Positions 7,764-18,600 are shown, counted from the first letter of the stretch. The stretch: DNA of 64,000 nucleotides from Niastella yeongjuensis (GCF_900110245.1 NZ_FOCZ01000014.1:62001-126000); one strand, 5' to 3'. Translations and numbers: made by a program. Notes: generated from the sequence alone by a model not told the origin.

Positions 7764-8813
7764 CTAGATAACCAACATCGCGTCTCCATAGCTGAAGAAA
7801 CGGTATTTATCCTTGATGGCTTTTCTATAGGCTTCCATGGCCAGGTCGTAACCGGCAAATGCACATACCATGATCAGCAGACTGGTTTTAGGCAGGTGCA
7901 GGTTGGTTACCAGTGAATCGGCAATGTTGAACTGGTAAGGGGGGTGGATGAAGATGTTTGTCCAGCCCTCAGAAGGTTTCAACAGTTTATCAGCGGTATA
8001 AGAGCTTTCAATAGCCCGCATGGTGGTAGTACCAACAGAACAAATGCGGTGTTTGCCCTCGATAGCCTTGTTAACTACTTTGCAGGAGAGGTCATCGATC
8101 TTGTAGTATTCAGCATCCATTTTGTGTTTGCTGAGGTCTTCTACTTCAATGGGGCGGAAGGTACCCAGGCCAGTGTGTAAAGTTACTTCGGCAAAGCGAA
8201 TACCTTTAATTTCCAGTCTTTTGATCAGCTCTATGCTGAAGTGCAAACCAGCAGTAGGTGCTGCTACGGCTCCTTCGTGTTTTGCATAAACTGTCTGGTA
8301 ACGCTCTTTATCTTCTGCTTCCGGTTTGCGTTTGATGTATTTGGGCAGGGGTGTTTCACCCAGGAATTCGAGCATATTGCGGAACTCTTCATCGGTACCA
8401 TCCCACAAAAAGCGGATCGTTCTTCCACGAGAAGTGGTGTTATCGATCACTTCAGCGATCAGCTCATCGTTCTCGCCAAAATATAATTTATTACCAACGC
8501 GAATTTTACGAGCGGGGTCTACAATTACATCCCACAGCCGGTTTGGTTTGTTTAATTCACGCAACAGGAACACCTCGATCTTAGCCCCGGTTTTCTCTTT
8601 GCGTCCATACATCCGGGCAGGAAACACCTTGGTATTATTTACTACGAACACGTCCTTGTCATCAAAATAATCCATGATGTCGCGGAAGTGTTTGTTCTCA
8701 ATCTGGCCAGTGCTGCGATGCACAACCATTAAACGCGCATCTTCACGCTTCTTTGTAGGGTGTTGGGCAATAAGGTTAAGTGGTAAATCGAACCGGAACT
8801 GTGAAAGTTTCAT
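7764..8813 (-). CDS. queA: S-adenosylmethionine:tRNA ribosyltransferase-isomerase
   Basis: 349 aa, normal length for QueA. It transfers and isomerises the ribosyl group of SAM onto 7-aminomethyl-7-deazaguanine in tRNA, giving epoxyqueuosine at wobble position 34 of GUN anticodons. Family blocks are visible: the N-terminal [51 protein letters not shown] and the C-terminal [10 protein letters not shown]. The ATG gives the standard family start MKLSxFRFDLP. A 133-nt leader precedes it, with a good -33/-7 pair and nested inverted repeats that could form a structured RNA. The other queuosine-type genes in the window, the two queD-like genes, are far away. Confidence 0.96.
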   Translation of the reverse strand: MKLSQFRFDLPLNLIAQHPTKKREDARLMVVHRSTGQIENKHFRDIMDYFDDKDVFVVNNTKVFPARMYGRKEKTGAKIEVFLLRELNKPNRLWDVIVDPARKIRVGNKLYFGENDELIAEVIDNTTSRGRTIRFLWDGTDEEFRNMLEFLGETPLPKYIKRKPEAEDKERYQTVYAKHEGAVAAPTAGLHFSIELIKRLEIKGIRFAEVTLHTGLGTFRPIEVEDLSKHKMDAEYYKIDDLSCKVVNKAIEGKHRICSVGTTTMRAIESSYTADKLLKPSEGWTNIFIHPPYQFNIADSLVTNLHLPKTSLLIMVCAFAGYDLAMEAYRKAIKDKYRFFSYGDAMLVI

Positions 8814-8841
8814 GTGTTATTTTGACTGTTTTGATAAAGCC

Positions 8842-8933
8842 ACATGATAGCAAGGGGGGAGTAAGATCAGGGTACATCGGGGGTCTAATTCCGATACAAA
8901 CGAGGTCTTACGGCACCAGGTTTGACATCATGT
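8842..8933 (-). ncRNA. Candidate structured leader RNA of queA
   Basis: Within the leader between the promoter and queA, three nested co-linear helices can be drawn: ACATGAT/ATCATGT (8842-8848 with 8927-8933), GTAAGA/TCTTAC (8861-8866 with 8906-8911) and ATCGG/CCGAT (8876-8880 with 8891-8895, 10-nt loop). An alternative pairing CAAAC/GTTTG (8897-8901 with 8920-8924) would compete with the middle helix. I do not recognise a known preQ1 class or any Rfam family. Whether it is a riboswitch, another cis element or chance is open. Confidence 0.35.
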
Positions 8934-8952
8934 AAGCTCAAATTCGAGCGGG

Positions 8953-8984
8953 CAAAGGTAATTAAAAAAGAACCCGAACCCAAA
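8953..8984 (-). promoter_or_regulatory. Promoter of queA
   Basis: On the minus strand, TTTG (8981-8984), a 20-bp spacer, then TACCTTTG (8953-8960): an exact match to the Bacteroidota -33/-7 promoter. Transcription should begin near 8946, giving a leader of about 130 nt. Confidence 0.7.
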
Positions 8985-9264
8985 TTTAAAAATCGGTAAT
9001 ATGATAGAATTGTAGCGGGATACACAAAATTGCTTATCTCAGTCTGCGGCCGACAGGCAACCTGCCATCCATAAAAAAACCGGGAAGACTTTTATGCTTT
9101 TCTATCTTTTTAACATCTCCCTTTAAAGTATTCCCTGCTAACATTTGGCATATTATTACGAAATTTAGGTAGAAGAGAATTTCAGCAGTTACCTCAATTG
9201 TTCGCCTCTTTAAAATAACCTCGGGATTTCAAAAAAGTCACGGTCATTTAATTATTGAACGAGT

Positions 9265-12200
9265 ATGAGAAAACCTATCTCTTTGTTGCCTGTCCTGTTG
9301 CTGGTTATCTTTTTGCCAGCCATGGCGCAACAGCCAGCCCATAAACCAAAAACCGCCGCTCCCCTGCCACCCCATCCAACACCGGTTGTTCCCAAACCGG
9401 CCTCTAAAAAGTACCCCAGCCTGTTGTGGGAGATCAGTGGCAATGGCCTTAAAAAGCCATCTTACCTGTTTGGCACCATGCACGTAAGCGATAAACTGGC
9501 CTTTCACCTCGGTGATTCCTTTTACACGGCCATCAAAAGTGCAGATGTGGTAGCGCTCGAAACCAATCCCGAAAGCTGGCAGGATGATTACAGTCAGTCT
9601 GTGTTCTTCCGTGGCGGCAACCGCCGCGGGGGGGCCGGTATGGCTAACCTGTATACCGCCAACCGCTGGGACTGGCCCACCGATCATATGCGCATCACCA
9701 CCTTTGCCATTGACCGGTACGAAGAAGCCGTGAAAGCAGCCCTGGCCGTTGAGCCTTCCATGATCAACGGCATGTTGTACCGCACCTACGGCCGCCAGGC
9801 AGAGGATTTTGAAGAGGATACCTTCCTCGACATGTACATTTTTCAAACCGGTAAAAAACTGGGTAAACGGGTAAGCGGCGTAGAGAACTTCCAGGAAAGC
9901 GAAAAACTGGTGATGGAAGCCTACAAAGCCATGCTGCGCGATCAGAACAAAAAAAGAAGAAGCTACGACTATGAGGGCATGATGACCAATCCCAAAAAAG
10001 TAGAGGATGCTTACCGCAAAGGCGACCTTGACCTGCTCGACTCGCTGGAAAGCCTTACCGTTTTCTCCGATGCCTTCCAGGAGAAATTCCTGTACAAACG
10101 CAACGAAATACAAGCCAACTCCATTGATTCCATTATACAAAAAATGGCGCTGTTTGTGGGTGTAGGCGCCGCCCACTTACCCGGCAAACGCGGCGTAATT
10201 GAATTATTGCGACAAAAAGGCTACACCATGCGCCCCGTGCGAATGGATGATCGCAACAGCCTGCAAAAAGAAACCGTAGACAAGATCAGGATCAATACCC
10301 CCTTCACTACTCAAACCTGCGACGATGGATTCTACACCGTTTCCATACCCGGCAAAAAATTCTATCGATTTACCGACTGGAATGGCCTCGATGTGGTTCA
10401 ATATGCCGACATGGTGAACGGTGCCTACTACATGGTAACCCGGATAAAAACCAACAGCCTCTCGTGGGGACATGGTAGTGAACAGGTACTAAAAAAGATC
10501 GACAGCCTGCTGTATGAAAACATCCCCGGCAAGATCATCAAGAAGACTCCCATCACTAAAAACGGATACCGGGGATTGGATGTCATCAACCGTACCCGCC
10601 GGGGCGATAACCAGCATTACCAGATCTTTGTTACGCCCTTTGAGATTATTCTGTTTAAAATGAGCGGCAACGGGGAATATGTGGTCAGTGGCAATGAAGC
10701 GCAGGATTTCTTTGGCTCCATACACCTGAAAGAATACACCGCAGCCGCCTGGCAAACCTGGCAACCACCTACCGGCGGTTTCAGCATACAAATGCCGCAC
10801 ACTCCCGCCCTGTTAAAAGACAACAGCTTTGGCACCGACAGACTGGAATACGCCGCCTGGGAAGCAGCAACCGGCAACAGCTACCTCATTATGAAAGCCA
10901 ACCTGCACAACTATTCATTTATTGAAGAAGACAGCTTCGAGCTGAACCTGATGGATGAAAGTTATGGCTATTCCGATTTCATAGACAAACAACTCAGCCA
11001 CCATTTCACTATGGTGAATGGTTACCCCGCCCTGGAAAGTAAATTCAAACATAAGGATGGCAGTTTCAGCAGCGTTAAATATGTGATCCAGGGTCCTGTG
11101 TATTATGCCGTTATTGCCTGCTACAAAACAGACAATCCCAATACCCAGCGCTTCCTGCAATCATTTTCCATAACGCCTTATATATACCCGGCCCCTGTTC
11201 CACGTACCGATACCACGTTAAACATCACCGTTACTTCCCCGGTATATACCGAGCCCGACAAAAAAAATGAATCGGCTGGTATGGAAGAATTATTGCAACT
11301 TACAAACGGTACAGCCGATGATGACCCGGACGATTACAACCTGCCCGCCTTTGGCACCCGCCTTATCGGCAATGATACCATTGGAGAAAAGATATTGGTG
11401 ATGCATTTCAAAGCGCCGCCATACGCCTATAAAAAAGACAGCACCAACCTGTGGAAGAACGCCGCGGTTGCCAGCTGGTTCAATGACAGCACCTTCATCA
11501 TAAAACAAAATAAAACATACCGGCTGCCCAATGGCATGCAATGCCGCGATATTCAGTTAACGGATACCAACAGCAGCCGGCTGATCATCGCAAAACTATT
11601 TTACAACAACGGTCATTTCTTTGGTATTTCCACCTTAACCGATACGCTCACCAAACAAAGCGCCCTGCTCTCCAATTTCTTCAACAGTTTTAAACCGGTA
11701 GATACCCTTAAAGGCGAATCGCTATTCACCAAAAAGACTGACCGGTTTATGAAGGACCTGTTCAGCAAAGATTCCCTGGCCGTTAAAAGGGCCCGCAAAT
11801 CAATTTACCAGATAGGTTTCGATTCAACGGATGTGCCCCTGATAAAAAAAGCCATCGATTCGCTGAACTGGAAAATGAAAGATTACCTGGTACTGAAAAG
11901 ATATTTTATCGAAAACCTGGGCCGGCTCAAAGATTCCAGCATCACTGCCTATTTGAAAAAGCTGTACTGGAAAGTAAAAGACACTGCAGACTGGCAATCG
12001 GCCATCCTCAACGCATTGCTGAACCAGCGTACCAAAACATCGTTCATTGCATTTAAAGACCTGGTATTGCAGGAACCACCGATCATGGATGATGATTATT
12101 CCTCTACCCGCACACCCCGTGGAAACCCGGCCTATGCCGATTTCACCACGGTGTCACGACCTAATAACAGAAGCACTTATTATGGACGCTGGTCGCCTTT

Positions 12201-13176
12201 GTTCGACACCTTATCACTTACCAGGGAGTTATTCCCTGATCTGCTGCAGCTGATGAATATAGACGACTACGAGGAAGATGTAATGAACTTACTCGAAACA
12301 ATGGTCGATAGCGGTTATCTGAAAGCAGCAGATTACGAAACCAGTTTCCCCAAGATCTACCTGGAGGCCAAACAATTATTAAAAAAACAACTGGCCAAAG
12401 AAAACAAAGCTAAAATGGAAATGGCCATCCGGAAAGAATCGCCCACGGCATCTCCCTATGCCAACGACGAGGATGACGACAATATCACCTCCGATGCCGG
12501 CAATGCAGAGCTGGACCAGTATGCCATTCTGCTGTTGCCATTCTATAACAGGAACCCGGGTGTGAAAAGCTTCTTTGAACAATTGCAAACCACGCAGGAC
12601 AGGCGATTGCGGTATAATACATTCATCCGGTTATTACGTAACAATTACAAAATGCCGGATTCCCTATTCACCCTATATGCAAAGGAAGACCTGTATCGCA
12701 GCGAAATGTACACCGATCTGGAAACCCTGAACATGCTCGACAAATTCCCTAAACAATACAAAACCCAACTGGAAATAGCCAGAAGCCTGGTGGCTAAACC
12801 GCTCGATAATTACGACAAGCTGGATACGATGATCTACCTCGATAAATTACCGGTAGCCTATGAAAACAAAAAAGGCTATGTATACTTCTTTAAATACAAA
12901 CGCATGCGCGACGATATTACCTGGAACGTGGCAACAGTTGGCATGCAGCCCGAAAAACCGGATGCCATCGATATAAAGAACGACGACTTTACTTCCGTTG
13001 AAGAAGACCGCAAACTCGACAACGACAAACCGGTAAAAGAGCAACTGGAGAAAATGCTGAAGGAAATGTTATACGCCCGCCGTGGCAGTGCCTCTGTATT
13101 TTATGACGCGCGGTCGTATAGCTTATATAGAAATTATTTATCGGAAATGGTGAAAAGCCAACGGTATAGAGATTAG
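9265..13176 (+). CDS. Very large secreted TraB/GumN-domain protein
   Basis: 1303 aa with a signal peptide (1-21, ending PAMAQ) and a Pro-rich linker. Residues about 50-345 match the TraB/GumN family: LLWEISGNGLKKPSYLFGTMHVSD (52-75) and FVGVGAAHLPGKRGVIELL near 298-316 are the conserved N- and C-terminal blocks. This family has a metalloprotease-like (Tiki-related) fold; bacterial roles are poorly known. Typical bacterial members are about 300 aa, so some 950 residues here are extra. The extension (about 350-1303) holds repeated WxPPTGGFSIQMP-like beta segments and a helical C-terminal part, and I recognise no family in it. Likely periplasmic or outer-membrane facing. A hairpin terminator follows. 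Confidence 0.8.
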   Translation: MRKPISLLPVLLLVIFLPAMAQQPAHKPKTAAPLPPHPTPVVPKPASKKYPSLLWEISGNGLKKPSYLFGTMHVSDKLAFHLGDSFYTAIKSADVVALETNPESWQDDYSQSVFFRGGNRRGGAGMANLYTANRWDWPTDHMRITTFAIDRYEEAVKAALAVEPSMINGMLYRTYGRQAEDFEEDTFLDMYIFQTGKKLGKRVSGVENFQESEKLVMEAYKAMLRDQNKKRRSYDYEGMMTNPKKVEDAYRKGDLDLLDSLESLTVFSDAFQEKFLYKRNEIQANSIDSIIQKMALFVGVGAAHLPGKRGVIELLRQKGYTMRPVRMDDRNSLQKETVDKIRINTPFTTQTCDDGFYTVSIPGKKFYRFTDWNGLDVVQYADMVNGAYYMVTRIKTNSLSWGHGSEQVLKKIDSLLYENIPGKIIKKTPITKNGYRGLDVINRTRRGDNQHYQIFVTPFEIILFKMSGNGEYVVSGNEAQDFFGSIHLKEYTAAAWQTWQPPTGGFSIQMPHTPALLKDNSFGTDRLEYAAWEAATGNSYLIMKANLHNYSFIEEDSFELNLMDESYGYSDFIDKQLSHHFTMVNGYPALESKFKHKDGSFSSVKYVIQGPVYYAVIACYKTDNPNTQRFLQSFSITPYIYPAPVPRTDTTLNITVTSPVYTEPDKKNESAGMEELLQLTNGTADDDPDDYNLPAFGTRLIGNDTIGEKILVMHFKAPPYAYKKDSTNLWKNAAVASWFNDSTFIIKQNKTYRLPNGMQCRDIQLTDTNSSRLIIAKLFYNNGHFFGISTLTDTLTKQSALLSNFFNSFKPVDTLKGESLFTKKTDRFMKDLFSKDSLAVKRARKSIYQIGFDSTDVPLIKKAIDSLNWKMKDYLVLKRYFIENLGRLKDSSITAYLKKLYWKVKDTADWQSAILNALLNQRTKTSFIAFKDLVLQEPPIMDDDYSSTRTPRGNPAYADFTTVSRPNNRSTYYGRWSPLFDTLSLTRELFPDLLQLMNIDDYEEDVMNLLETMVDSGYLKAADYETSFPKIYLEAKQLLKKQLAKENKAKMEMAIRKESPTASPYANDEDDDNITSDAGNAELDQYAILLLPFYNRNPGVKSFFEQLQTTQDRRLRYNTFIRLLRNNYKMPDSLFTLYAKEDLYRSEMYTDLETLNMLDKFPKQYKTQLEIARSLVAKPLDNYDKLDTMIYLDKLPVAYENKKGYVYFFKYKRMRDDITWNVATVGMQPEKPDAIDIKNDDFTSVEEDRKLDNDKPVKEQLEKMLKEMLYARRGSASVFYDARSYSLYRNYLSEMVKSQRYRD

Positions 13177-13270
13177 TTGACAAGTTAACACGTTGACAGG
13201 TTACCGAAGCCTCGCATAGCGAGGCTTCGGTGTTTTCCTTGTTAACTCGTCAACGTATCAACTAATCAAC
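13177..13270. repeat. Mirror-image 8-bp arrays flanking a terminator
   Basis: 13177-13203 holds GTTGACAA/GTTAACAC-type octamers directly after the TAG at 13174-13176. 13238-13270 holds the inverted family (TCGTCAAC, TATCAACT types) ending at the -7-like box of the next gene. The hairpin at 13204-13230 separates the two arrays, which point away from their own genes. Confidence 0.75.
13204..13236 (+). terminator. Hairpin terminator after the TraB-like gene
   Basis: Perfect 12-bp stem CCGAAGCCTCGC / GCGAGGCTTCGG with a 3-nt loop, followed by TGTTTT. The T tract is short, so efficiency is uncertain. Confidence 0.7.
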
Positions 13271-13284
13271 CTACCTTTACCCCC

Positions 13285-13827
13285 ATGGTAGATGATCAGC
13301 AAATCGTAGCGCAAACAAAGAAATGGATCCAGTCGGTTGTTATTGGCCTGAACTTTTGCCCATTCGCGAACCGGGAGTTTAAAAACAATACCATCCATTA
13401 CCAGGTGGAACATGGTGTAACCCGCACCGATGCCCGCAATGCTTTATTGAAAGAATGCAAGCGGCTGGACAAAGACAAATCCATTGCCACTACCCTGCTG
13501 ATCTTCCCTGATTACTTCAGGGAATTTGACACCTATCTGCAATTTATTTCCTTCGCCGAAACGCTGCTACAGCAAAAAGGGTATGAAGGCGTTTACCAGC
13601 TGGCAACCTTTCATCCCCAATACCAGTTCGAAGGCAGTGCACCAGACGATGCCGCCAACTATACCAACCGGTCTTTATACCCCATGCTGCATTTATTAAG
13701 GGAAGAACAAGTGGCCAAAGCCATTCAATTCTATGGCAATGCCGATGAAATTCCGGAACGGAATATTCAATTTGCCCGGGAAAAAGGAGAAGTATATATG
13801 AAAATGTTACGGGATAGTTGTTTGTAG
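13285..13827 (+). CDS. DUF1415 family protein
   Basis: 180 aa, the usual length. Conserved family blocks are GLNFCPFA near residues 22-29, the central FHPQYQFEG with a following NYTNRS (near 114-135) and YPMLHLLRE. Function of the family is unknown; the invariant Cys, His and Asn-rich strands suggest an enzyme or cofactor binder, but that is inference. Cytosolic: no signal peptide. TACCTTTA at 13272-13279 is one base off the -7 consensus and sits 5 bp before the ATG. The gene converges with the ABC ATPase gene, only 7 bp apart, with no terminator seen between. Confidence 0.85.
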   Translation: MVDDQQIVAQTKKWIQSVVIGLNFCPFANREFKNNTIHYQVEHGVTRTDARNALLKECKRLDKDKSIATTLLIFPDYFREFDTYLQFISFAETLLQQKGYEGVYQLATFHPQYQFEGSAPDDAANYTNRSLYPMLHLLREEQVAKAIQFYGNADEIPERNIQFAREKGEVYMKMLRDSCL

Positions 13828-13834
13828 TTATTCT

Positions 13835-15556
13835 TTAAATTCCCTTGGGAATAGAAGCTATCAATTGTCTCGTATATTCTTTCTGCGGATGAAAATATAC
13901 TTGTTCCGCTTCGCCAATCTCCTCGATCTTTCCCTTGTTCATTACCATAATACGGTCGCTGATGTACCGTACTACCGACAGATCGTGCGAGATAAAAACA
14001 ATGGTAAAACCCATTTCTGCTTTCAGGTCATTCAACAGATTTAACACCTGCGCCTGTACGCTCACATCAAGGGCAGACACCGATTCATCACAAACAATAA
14101 AGGAAGGATTCAGGGCCAGTGCCCGGGCAATTACAATACGTTGCCGCTGACCACCGGAAAATTCATGCGGGTACCGGTGAAAATGTTCTGCTTTCAGATT
14201 TACCTTCTCCAGCAGTTCCACTACCCGGTCTTTCCGTTGGGCGCTGGAGGCAATAATGTTATGTACTTTCAATGGTTCAGCAATCGCCGCCCCTATGGTT
14301 AACCGCGGGTTCAGGGAAGAATAAGGGTCCTGAAAAATGATCTGGATGTCTTTTCGCATTTCCTTCATGGTTTGCGCATCCACCTTTGCCAGGTCCGTTC
14401 CATCATACCGTACCGAACCGGAAGTAGGTTGAATAAGCCCCAGCAGGGTTCTGCCCAGCGTAGTTTTGCCACATCCGGACTCACCCACAAGCCCGAGCGT
14501 TTCACCTTTGTAAATCTCAAAGCGGATATTATCGATGGCCTTTACATAATCAAGAGGTTTGCCAAGCAGATTTTTTTTGGAAGGGAACCAAACGTTCAAC
14601 CGCGACACCTGTATAAAAGGTTGTTTTACCGTGGTATCGGGTCCTTTTATTTCAACCGGTGGTTCAGCAACCTGGGTATAACGGGCTGCTTCAAACGGAC
14701 GGTCATGCTCCAGAAAATCACTTACAATGGGCAACCGTTCCCCTTTAGGATGCAGTACCGGCCGGCAGGCCAGCAAGCCTTTTGTATAGGGATGATTGGG
14801 ATGGCTGAAAATACTGGCTACGGGGCCGCTCTCTACAATTTCACCACGGTACATCACTACTGCCCGGTCGGCCACTTCTGCTACCACGCCCAGGTCGTGC
14901 GTAATAAAAATAACCCCCATCTGCTGGGTTTGCTGCAATTCTTTTATCAGTTGCAGAATGGTCTTTTGCACCGTCACATCCAGGGCAGTGGTGGGTTCGT
15001 CACAGATGAGCAGTGCAGGTTCACAACTCATGGCCATGGCGATCATCACCCGCTGTTTTTGTCCGCCGCTTAACTGGTGCGGGTAACGCCGGAACAATTG
15101 TTCGGGGTTAGGCAGTTTTACCCGTTTAAACAGATCGATCGTTTTTTGCCGGGCTTCCTTTTTGCCGATCTTCAAATGCAACCGCAGCGCTTCCTGCACC
15201 TGGTGGCCACAGGTAAAAACCGGGTTCAGGGAAGTCATGGGCTCCTGAAAGATCATGGCAATCTGGTTACCGCGAATGGTACGCATCTGTTCAGGCGTTT
15301 GCGTTAACAGATTTACCGGTTCTCCTGACCCTGCAGAAAACAGAATTTCTCCATTGGTATACCGGGCCGGTGGCTTGGGTAATAACTGTAATATGGATAA
15401 TGAAGTAACCGATTTGCCAGAACCCGATTCGCCTACAATAGCTACAATTTCACCCCGGTTCACGGTAATAGAGATATCCTTTACGGCCATGGTGGTCCCG
15501 ATCTCTGTAACAAAATCTACCTGCAGGTTATTTATTTGTAGTAACGGCGCTGACAT
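13835..15556 (-). CDS. Fused double-ATPase ABC transporter subunit (peptide/nickel type)
   Basis: 573 aa from the ATG at 15556, which begins directly with the NBD (MSAPLLQINNLQVDF). Upstream codons to 15613 overlap the hairpin of the neighbouring gene and are rejected. Two complete ABC domains are fused: NBD1 with Walker A GESGSGKS, signature LSGGQKQR and Walker B LLICDEP; NBD2 with GESGCGKT, FSGGQRQR and FIVCDES. The Asp is followed by Ser rather than Pro in the second Walker B. Each NBD ends in the oligopeptide-transporter extension (NHPYTKGLL and PQKEYTRQLI). The arrangement resembles GsiA/YejF, energising import of di- or oligopeptides or glutathione. No permease or binding-protein gene is adjacent, so partners must be elsewhere. 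Confidence 0.9.
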   Translation of the reverse strand: MSAPLLQINNLQVDFVTEIGTTMAVKDISITVNRGEIVAIVGESGSGKSVTSLSILQLLPKPPARYTNGEILFSAGSGEPVNLLTQTPEQMRTIRGNQIAMIFQEPMTSLNPVFTCGHQVQEALRLHLKIGKKEARQKTIDLFKRVKLPNPEQLFRRYPHQLSGGQKQRVMIAMAMSCEPALLICDEPTTALDVTVQKTILQLIKELQQTQQMGVIFITHDLGVVAEVADRAVVMYRGEIVESGPVASIFSHPNHPYTKGLLACRPVLHPKGERLPIVSDFLEHDRPFEAARYTQVAEPPVEIKGPDTTVKQPFIQVSRLNVWFPSKKNLLGKPLDYVKAIDNIRFEIYKGETLGLVGESGCGKTTLGRTLLGLIQPTSGSVRYDGTDLAKVDAQTMKEMRKDIQIIFQDPYSSLNPRLTIGAAIAEPLKVHNIIASSAQRKDRVVELLEKVNLKAEHFHRYPHEFSGGQRQRIVIARALALNPSFIVCDESVSALDVSVQAQVLNLLNDLKAEMGFTIVFISHDLSVVRYISDRIMVMNKGKIEEIGEAEQVYFHPQKEYTRQLIASIPKGI

Positions 15557-15594
15557 TTTGTAGTATGGGTATAAACAAATATCGGGAAATCCGG

Positions 15595-15633
15595 CTAAAA
15601 ACAAGCGTGCCACGGTTTAGAACCGTGGCACGC
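15595..15633 (-). terminator. Terminator of the alpha-2-macroglobulin gene
   Basis: Perfect 13-bp stem GCGTGCCACGGTT / AACCGTGGCACGC (15605-15633) with a 3-nt loop, followed on the minus strand by a TTGTTTTT tract. It separates the alpha-2-macroglobulin gene from the ABC ATPase gene. Confidence 0.88.
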
Positions 15634-15655
15634 ATTATTTCTTTCGTCTTCTCGC

Positions 15656-18600
15656 CTACTTTTTGATCACCCTTATCACTCCGCCGCCATTGTAAGAATG
15701 GTATTCACCATTATACATGGCTTCGGCGCTTACAGGACCCATTTTATAGTTACCAGGCGATACCGCGCGTACGGCATAATAATACGTTTTGCGGCTGCCG
15801 CTTAAATTATCAAACAAATTAATGCGATCATCCCGCACATCCAGTGCTGTAGGGGTGGCGGCATCCTTGATCCACTCCATACCGGGAATTTCCTTGGTAC
15901 GTGGGTTCTCAATTTCAAACCCGGCTGGTATCATGTCGCTGATCGCGATGTTGTCAACATCACCGCTGTAGCTTTTCTCCAGCGTGATCTGCACTATCAC
16001 CAGGTCGTTTTGATTGAACGTGTTGCCATCAACCGCCCGGCCATACCGGTCAAAGAAGCGACGACGTACTTTGAGGTAACTGTCTTCTTCTTTATAAGAA
16101 CCGCTTACGCTGATGCCTTCGCTTTGCCAGAAATAATACAACCGGCCTTCCCCTTTAGATGCAATGTCTATATTGGTGCCACCAAGTTGTTTGGCCGATA
16201 ATTTCAGCGGACTCGTACTCACACTGCCTACTGTTTTGCCATTTACTTTTACATCGGCGCTGATGGTAGCCTTGCTGGCAGCACGGGCCATTTTACCCAG
16301 GGCCAGGAAGCTGAACGAACATTCCTGTGTACTGTACCAGTAGCGTTGTTTCAATTTATCAGCTACGTGTTTAGCCATCACCGGGATCTGCGCATTGGCA
16401 GGATCGGCATCCACTAAAGCATTCAGTGCAATTGACTCATCGCGAATGTCGGAGTAATAGCTGCCACCGGTTTGTGCCACCGATACCTCGCCGGCGAATG
16501 AAGAAGGCAACAGCTCTTTAAACTTCGCTTTATCGCCAGCTACCGCATAGGCCACACTCAACAGGTATTTACAATCAAGGCTTAACAACATGGCGTTGGC
16601 CTTATAATAGTTCATCGCGCTCACGTTTGGTTTACCTGCCAGCGCCAGTACATATAAACTGTACGCCACTTCTTTGGGCGCGATCTTCTTTTTCTGGTCT
16701 CTGTTATAATAGTACAAAATGGTTTCCCTGTTCTTCAGGCGGTTGTTCATGTAGTTAAGGATGCCATTCAATACATTCTTATCCACTTCAAACCCGGCTT
16801 TTTGAGCTTCCAGCAGGAAGTGTGCGGCATAAATGGTAGCCCACCAGTCTTCCGTACCTTCTCCATCCCACAAAGTAACTGCGCCGTTGTACAGCTGGCG
16901 TAATTTGATCTTACGAATGGCCTCCAGTACATTATAGTTGGCGGCAGATTTACCTACTGCATTCGTACGCAACTGATCGGCCAGATCGCCGATGTACAAT
17001 TGCGGGAAGGCGGTTGATACGGTTTGCTCGGTACAACCATACGGGTATGAAACCAGGTAACGCAATTGTTTACCCAGCTCCAAAGCCGGACTGCGGCTTA
17101 TTACCAGCTGGTAATCGGTGCTATTGGGCATAAAATCATTCAGCGGAATATTGAGGTGCTGTGCATTGCCACCGGAAAGTGAACCACTGCCTGTTACCAC
17201 CTGCAAAGGTGAAGCAGGCCGAACACTGATCTCGGTTTCATCGGTAAACTTCTCACCCAGTCCCTGTACTTCCACCTTTATTTTACCTACACTCACGGCA
17301 GGCGCGGCAACCACCTGGAAGATGGCCTGGCCTTCGCTGTTGCTGTTGAGTGAAACAGATTGCTGTTTATCGCCCAGTACATTCAGCGGACCGCTTACAT
17401 TCAATGTAGCTGTTGCTGAAGTAGATCCTTTTGTGGTGTTGGTAATGGTAACCGGTACGGTTACGGTATCGCCCGGACTCAGGAACCTGGGCAAGGCCGT
17501 ACTCAACACCAATGGGTCGGCTACGGTCATAGCTGTTTCGTTACTACCAAAACTTTCATCTTTATACGCTACGGCCATCAACCGTACTTCACCGCTGAAC
17601 TGGGGAATATCGAATTCAAACTCCGCTTCCCCGCTGCCGCCGGTTTTGGTTGAACCGCTCCAGTAAGAAACGATCTTGAACCGTTTGGCCGGCATGGGGT
17701 TGGTGCGTTTGGTCATATCCAATTCACCGTCACCACCCGTACTGCTTAACGTGGCTTTCAATTCGGGGAACAACAGCGGATACAGATCATACCCGTTTAC
17801 CTCCAATGCTTTGGCGGCATAGAAGTGGTTGTATGGATCGGGCGTTTCAAAACCTGTTATCTGTAACACGCCATTGTCTACCGCAGCCAGCGTAACAAAA
17901 CTGTTGGGCGCTGCTTTTACGGTAACCTTCTGGTGCGTACGGGAACGAACCGATTTTTGCGCTACGATCTCTACATTTATTTTGCGGCTCTTCTCTTCAA
18001 CTCTCAAACTCTTGTACCCATGCGCTACTGTTAATGGGATCTCACTTACATCATGTGGTTTAATAAGCGTGGCGGTCACATATACGTTTGGCAAATGCTC
18101 TGCGGTCATCTTCAGATCAACCGAAGCTGTTCTGTTATCTACATTTACATATTGGTAAGAAACCACTTTATCAGTCTCCAATGTTACCAGCATGCGGCCG
18201 CTGAACGGTGTTTTAAACAACAGCTTGGCATTTTCACCGGCTTCGTAAGAAGATTTATCCGCTTCAATATCGATATTACCTTCAGTGTTTACTTCGAATG
18301 AAGTGTTTTCTCCACCCCAGAAACCATAACTGTAGAATGTTTTGCTTACATAACTTGCTGACCCGGGGACAGCCACCTGCAATTCGTAATTACCGGGTGA
18401 CCGGGGCACAAATGAATACGTGCTGCTTTCGCCGCTGATGGAAACAGTTTGTTCAGCAACTACCCTATCATCCTTCTGTGATTCATACCTGAAGTAGTCA
18501 CCGCTTTTTGAGATCACGGTACGGTATTCATGTTTGATCACTTTTACCTGGGCGCGCGCACCGTTCAATACATGCTCGTCTTTATCCAGTGCAATAATGG

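Larger units (their letters stand above)
8814..9264. other. Divergent intergenic region queA / TraB-like gene
   Basis: 450 bp between divergent genes. The left part is the queA leader and promoter. The right part (about 8990-9264) is AT-rich; I see no ORF, repeat array or convincing promoter for the plus-strand gene. This is the longest intergenic stretch without tandem arrays apart from part of 37400-38165. Confidence 0.6.

Noticed and set aside
8842-8933. Signal recognition particle RNA or tmRNA in the queA leader
   Set aside because: The conserved SRP apical GGAAGGAAGCAGC-like motif and any tRNA-like domain are missing, so only an unnamed leader structure is claimed.
9244-10176. Minus-strand ORF of 310 codons
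   Set aside because: Lies entirely opposite the TraB/GumN domain of the plus-strand gene. His/Gly/Phe-rich composition is typical of antisense shadows.
14372-15073. Plus-strand ORF of 233 codons opposite the ABC ATPase gene
   Set aside because: The minus-strand reading has complete Walker and signature motifs; the plus reading has none.
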